Assembly: GCA_031296915.1 (NCBI GenBank)
Contig: JAVDPC010000004.1
Span: 1-64,000, forward strand
Length of the DNA stretch: 64,000 nt
DNA from: Cerasicoccus frondis
Lineage (GTDB): Bacteria > Verrucomicrobiota > Verrucomicrobiia > Opitutales > Cerasicoccaceae
Direction: 5' to 3'
The notes under the pieces are model-generated. The model worked only from the letters and a program-made list of their open reading frames with translations, was not told where the DNA came from and did not search any database. Both the position numbers and the translations under genes were made by a program. Below, piece after piece: positions 61,289-64,000 of this stretch. The number at the start of each line of letters is the position of its first letter. The first letter of the stretch is position 1.

Positions 61289-62695
61289 TTACAGCCCTGT
61301 CATCTTCGCCGGGACCACCCACTCGTCGAATTGCGCTTCCGTTAAAATCCCAAGCTCGACTGCGGCCTCTTTCAGCGACGTGTTCTCCGCATGGGCTTTT
61401 TTCGCGATTTTAGCGGCGTTGTCATAGCCGATGTGTGGGTTGAGCGCAGTCACGAGCATCAGGGAATTCCGCAAATGCTCATCAATACGCGCCTGATTCG
61501 GCTCAATGCCAACCGCACAATGATCCGTGAAGGCCGCACAGGCGTCGCCCAGCAAAGTAGCAGACTGCAACAGCGCATTGATCATCACTGGCTTGAAAAC
61601 ATTTAACTCAAAGTGACCATTGGAGCCGGCAATCGTCACCGTCGTGTCATTGCCCATTACTTGAGCACACACCATCGTGAGCGCCTCCACCTGTGTGGGA
61701 TTGACCTTGCCCGGCATAATCGACGAACCCGGCTCATTCGCAGGTATGATGAGTTCTCCGATGCCAGACCTCGGCCCAGACGCGAGCAGGCGAATATCGT
61801 TGGCAATCTTCATCAGGCTGACGGCGAGCAGCTTGAGCGCGCCATGCGCTTCAACCATCGCATCATGCGCCGCCAAGGACTCAAATTTGTTTTCCGCCGA
61901 CACGAAAGGATGCTGCGTGAGTTCAGCAATTTTCTTGGCAACAACGTCTGCGTAGCCCTTGGGCGCATTCAACCCCGTGCCCACGGCGGTGCCACCCAAC
62001 GCGAGTTCCTGCAGATGCGGCAGTGCATTCTTTAGGCTCTTCAGACCATGGTCCAACTGTGACACATAGCCCGAAAACTCCTGCCCCAGCGTCAGCGGTG
62101 TGGCGTCCATCCAATGAGTCCGGCCAATCTTGACCACCGACATCATCGCCACGGACTTTTCCTGCAGGACATCCCGCAAGCGCTGAACCTTCGGAATCGT
62201 CTGCTCCACGATAACTTTATATCCGGCGATATGCATCGCCGTAGGAAACGTATCGTTGGAAGATTGGGACTTATTGACGTCGTCATTGGGGTGAATCGAG
62301 CGCTCACCTTCACCAAGCACCTTGCCTTCATTCACATGGCAGCGATTGGCAATGACTTCGTTGCAATTCATATTCGACTGCGTTCCGGAACCCGTCTGCC
62401 AAACAACCAGGGGGAAATGGTCATCCAGCTCTCCCGAAATGATTTCGTCGCAGGCTTTCGCAATTTGTTGAGCCTTATCTTCGGGCATCACGCCCAACTG
62501 GGCATTCGCGAGCGCTGCGGCCTTCTTCAAATAACCAAATGCATGGATGATCTCCTTGGGCATGGAGCCCGCCGGGCCAATCGGGAAATTCTGGATCGAG
62601 CGCTGGGTTTGCGCTCCCCATAATTTATCAGCCGGGACTTCGATCGTCCCCATGGTGTCTTTTTCCGTACGAGTCATGATGGTGCTTTGGGTCAC
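61289..62695 (-). CDS. fumC: Fumarate hydratase, class II
   Basis: A 468-residue enzyme of the fumarase/aspartase superfamily that hydrates fumarate to malate. Motifs: [39 protein letters not shown] [37 protein letters not shown] and the signature [13 protein letters not shown]. No iron-sulfur cluster is needed, a trait of oxygen-tolerant fumarase. A DUF2249-like gene follows. Aspartase is excluded by [12 protein letters not shown] context and the overall length. Confidence 0.96.
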   Translation of the reverse strand: MTQSTIMTRTEKDTMGTIEVPADKLWGAQTQRSIQNFPIGPAGSMPKEIIHAFGYLKKAAALANAQLGVMPEDKAQQIAKACDEIISGELDDHFPLVVWQTGSGTQSNMNCNEVIANRCHVNEGKVLGEGERSIHPNDDVNKSQSSNDTFPTAMHIAGYKVIVEQTIPKVQRLRDVLQEKSVAMMSVVKIGRTHWMDATPLTLGQEFSGYVSQLDHGLKSLKNALPHLQELALGGTAVGTGLNAPKGYADVVAKKIAELTQHPFVSAENKFESLAAHDAMVEAHGALKLLAVSLMKIANDIRLLASGPRSGIGELIIPANEPGSSIMPGKVNPTQVEALTMVCAQVMGNDTTVTIAGSNGHFELNVFKPVMINALLQSATLLGDACAAFTDHCAVGIEPNQARIDEHLRNSLMLVTALNPHIGYDNAAKIAKKAHAENTSLKEAAVELGILTEAQFDEWVVPAKMTGL

Positions 62696-63011
62696 AGTTC
62701 ATGCACTCCATCAATGTTATCCCGTCATGCAAGATTTTATTGAGACCAAGACTCACGCTCATAAGTTCACTTTCGGCGTTTCCCATTAGCAAAGCGCTCG
62801 CGTCTGCCTTTTATCTCTCCACTGATAAAAAGATCTCTTACAGGTTTTGACTTTGTAAATTCAGACAACCACCGAGAGAGCATCAGTGCTTGCCTCAGTG
62901 GAATCAGACTACTACAGACTACTTCGAATAATTTTGGGACGAGTGGAAATTCGAGTAGAACTATTCTCTAAACCCACGACCCCAAAATCCATAAACATCT
63001 CATAACCAACG

Positions 63012-63046
63012 GTCCCCATAGTTCAATGGATAGAACCGCGGTTTCC
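63012..63046 (+). pseudogene. 5' half of a tRNA gene (probable attachment site)
   Basis: GTCCCCATA then D-stem GTTC, loop AATGGATA and GAAC, then CGCGGTTTCC fit the acceptor 5' strand, D arm and first half of the anticodon arm of a tRNA. The tRNA-Arg(CCT) pattern of other bacteria is closest (E. coli D loop AATGGATA). No T-arm GGTTCGAATCC follows. A tRNA-Gly(TCC) reading is also possible. It looks like the remaining half of a tRNA used for integration. Confidence 0.5.
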
Positions 63047-63154
63047 ATCCGCGTGGGAATTAACCGCCAAAATCCCTTTAAAATAGAGGATTTGGATAGA
63101 ACCGGACCTTGACAAACGACAGTGGACGTGGGAATTTTTGTGGGAACTAGTTCT

Positions 63155-63160
63155 AAGGAG
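63155..63160 (+). promoter_or_regulatory. Strong ribosome-binding site of the recombinase
   Basis: AAGGAG lies nine bases before the ATG at 63170. Most genes in the window lack such a site, so it stands out and fits foreign origin. Confidence 0.85.
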
Positions 63161-63169
63161 CCACACAAC

Positions 63170-64000
63170 ATGCCAAGCGTCAGAAAGAAAGCGAAATCCA
63201 AACACTGGATGATGCGCTACCGGGACGAAACCGGGCGCTTGGTCGAACGCAGCACAGGACAGATTGACCGCCGAAAGGCCATTGCGGTTGCTTCGCAAAC
63301 GGAGACTATGATCGACAAAGCTCGTGCCGGAGAGCTGACTCAAGCATCGATTTTCAAAAGCTGGGGCGAACTTCTGGAACGCACAACCGGCGAACCTTTG
63401 GATGTTGCGACCATTGAAGACTATCTCCGCGAATACCTAAAATCAAAAGAAGCTACCGGGACAGCAGAGAGCACCTTAAAACGCTATCGCCCCGTCATCA
63501 ACGGTTTCCTCGACAGTCTACCTCCCCGACGCCTGAAAGCCTCCCTAGGCTCAGTAACTGCACGAGAAATTGAACAATACCGAGACTCTGAGAAAGCCGC
63601 CGGGAAAAGCGCCAGCACCTGCGATTTCACATTGAAAGTGCTTTCAAGCGTGTTCTCTAGTGCCCACCGCAAAGGCCTAATACTTAGCAATCCAGCCCTA
63701 GCTGTCGATGCATTGCGAGGCGAAGCGGAGGAACGCGAACCATTCACCATAGAGCAAGTCAAGGCGCTACTAAGGGTGGCAGACACTGAATGGCGCGGCA
63801 TGATACTACTAGGATTACACGCAGGGCTACGACTAGCCGATGCCTCGGCCTTAACATGGGCAAATGTTGATCGCCAAGCTGGAATCATCACCTACAGGGA
63901 GCAAAAGACCGCAGGCCGTAAACGAACAGGGAAGCGAGAAACAACCGTGGTGCTCCATCAAGATATACTCAACTATCTTGACGGTCTACCGCCTACTATC
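63170..64000 (+). CDS. Tyrosine recombinase (phage-type integrase), 5' part
   Basis: 277 codons are inside the window and the gene continues past its end. An N-terminal strand-rich segment (MPSVRKKAKSKHWMMRYRDE) recalls arm-type DNA-binding domains. A core-binding helical domain (about 65-180) with ESTLKRYRPVINGFL follows, then the catalytic domain with Arg221 in HAGLRLADASALTW. The remaining His-X-X-Arg and Tyr lie beyond the window. It starts 124 bases after the tRNA-like half, the usual arrangement for an integrase at the end of an integrated element. Confidence 0.88.
   Translation, partial: MPSVRKKAKSKHWMMRYRDETGRLVERSTGQIDRRKAIAVASQTETMIDKARAGELTQASIFKSWGELLERTTGEPLDVATIEDYLREYLKSKEATGTAESTLKRYRPVINGFLDSLPPRRLKASLGSVTAREIEQYRDSEKAAGKSASTCDFTLKVLSSVFSSAHRKGLILSNPALAVDALRGEAEEREPFTIEQVKALLRVADTEWRGMILLGLHAGLRLADASALTWANVDRQAGIITYREQKTAGRKRTGKRETTVVLHQDILNYLDGLPPTI

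Larger units (their letters stand above)
62696..63169. other. fumC upstream region and element boundary
   Basis: The first 300 bases after the fumC start contain no gene I support and no obvious promoter motif. At about 63011 a tRNA-like half begins, then repeated short blocks: TGGATAGAACCG at 63027-63038 and 63093-63104, and CGTGGGAATT at 63052-63061 and 63127-63136. The tyrosine recombinase starts 34 bases after the last block. Probable attachment site. Confidence 0.5.

Noticed and set aside
63012..63169. Group I intron or complete tRNA at 63 kb
   Set aside because: The anticodon arm is not continued by a T arm, and there are only about 120 bases to the recombinase, too short for an intron plus 3' exon.
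63484..63891. Minus-strand gene opposite the recombinase
   Set aside because: It lies wholly antisense to a well-supported catalytic domain and has no recognisable protein features.

Overview
The window most likely comes from a Verrucomicrobiota chromosome, class Opitutia (Puniceicoccales/Opitutales type). The evidence is a PEP-CTERM sorting tail on at least three secreted proteins, a Verru_Chthon-cassette-A-like giant pseudopilin, verrucomicrobial intergenic palindromes, and many genes with no Shine-Dalgarno sequence. The species is not identifiable from the sequence alone.

Layout. 0.1-12 kb, mostly minus strand: central metabolism and redox genes (DHOD-like protein, pyruvate:ferredoxin oxidoreductase, hybrid histidine kinase, STAS protein, aconitase, peroxiredoxin, cyclase-family protein). 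12-25 kb, mixed strands: housekeeping genes (tyrS, DUF2007, an exchanger-like membrane protein, SRPBCC, FecR-domain protein, metX), a PEP-CTERM protein, a peroxide-response cluster (oxyR divergent from ahpC, then trxB), cutA and a lipoprotein. 24-51 kb: a polysaccharide-use locus. It begins with a LacI regulator and holds a 2-hydroxyacid dehydrogenase, a sodium:solute symporter, two beta-helix proteins, PEP-CTERM proteins, a CBM-deacetylase protein, pseudopilins, three GH16-type proteins, a GH39 enzyme and a GH1 enzyme fused to an AraC DNA-binding domain. 51-62.7 kb: a small operon (unknown protein, NDH-2, diflavin reductase), an oversized glutamate synthase, a DUF2249-like protein and fumC. 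From about 63 kb: a tRNA-like 5' half followed by a tyrosine recombinase that runs off the window, which looks like the edge of an integrated element.

How the locus may work (inference). Secreted GH16 enzymes would cut a beta-glycan outside the cell. The symporter would import products. The cytoplasmic GH1 and GH39 enzymes would finish hydrolysis. The GH1-AraC protein could couple hydrolysis or binding of an oligosaccharide directly to transcription. TGCYGACA-like repeats, in two places spaced 22 bp apart, lie upstream of several genes of the locus and are candidate operators. No sulfatase is present in the window, which weakly favours a non-sulfated substrate.

The most unusual objects are the GH1-AraC fusion with all expected GH1 catalytic residues, a GH16 protein whose catalytic domain is interrupted by an apparently circularly permuted DNRLRE/CBM96-like module, a GH16 paralogue that has lost its acid/base glutamate, an ethylene-receptor-like histidine kinase with Asp replaced by Asn, and a 26-bp perfect hairpin with a nearby 19-C tract in a 1-kb gene-free gap.
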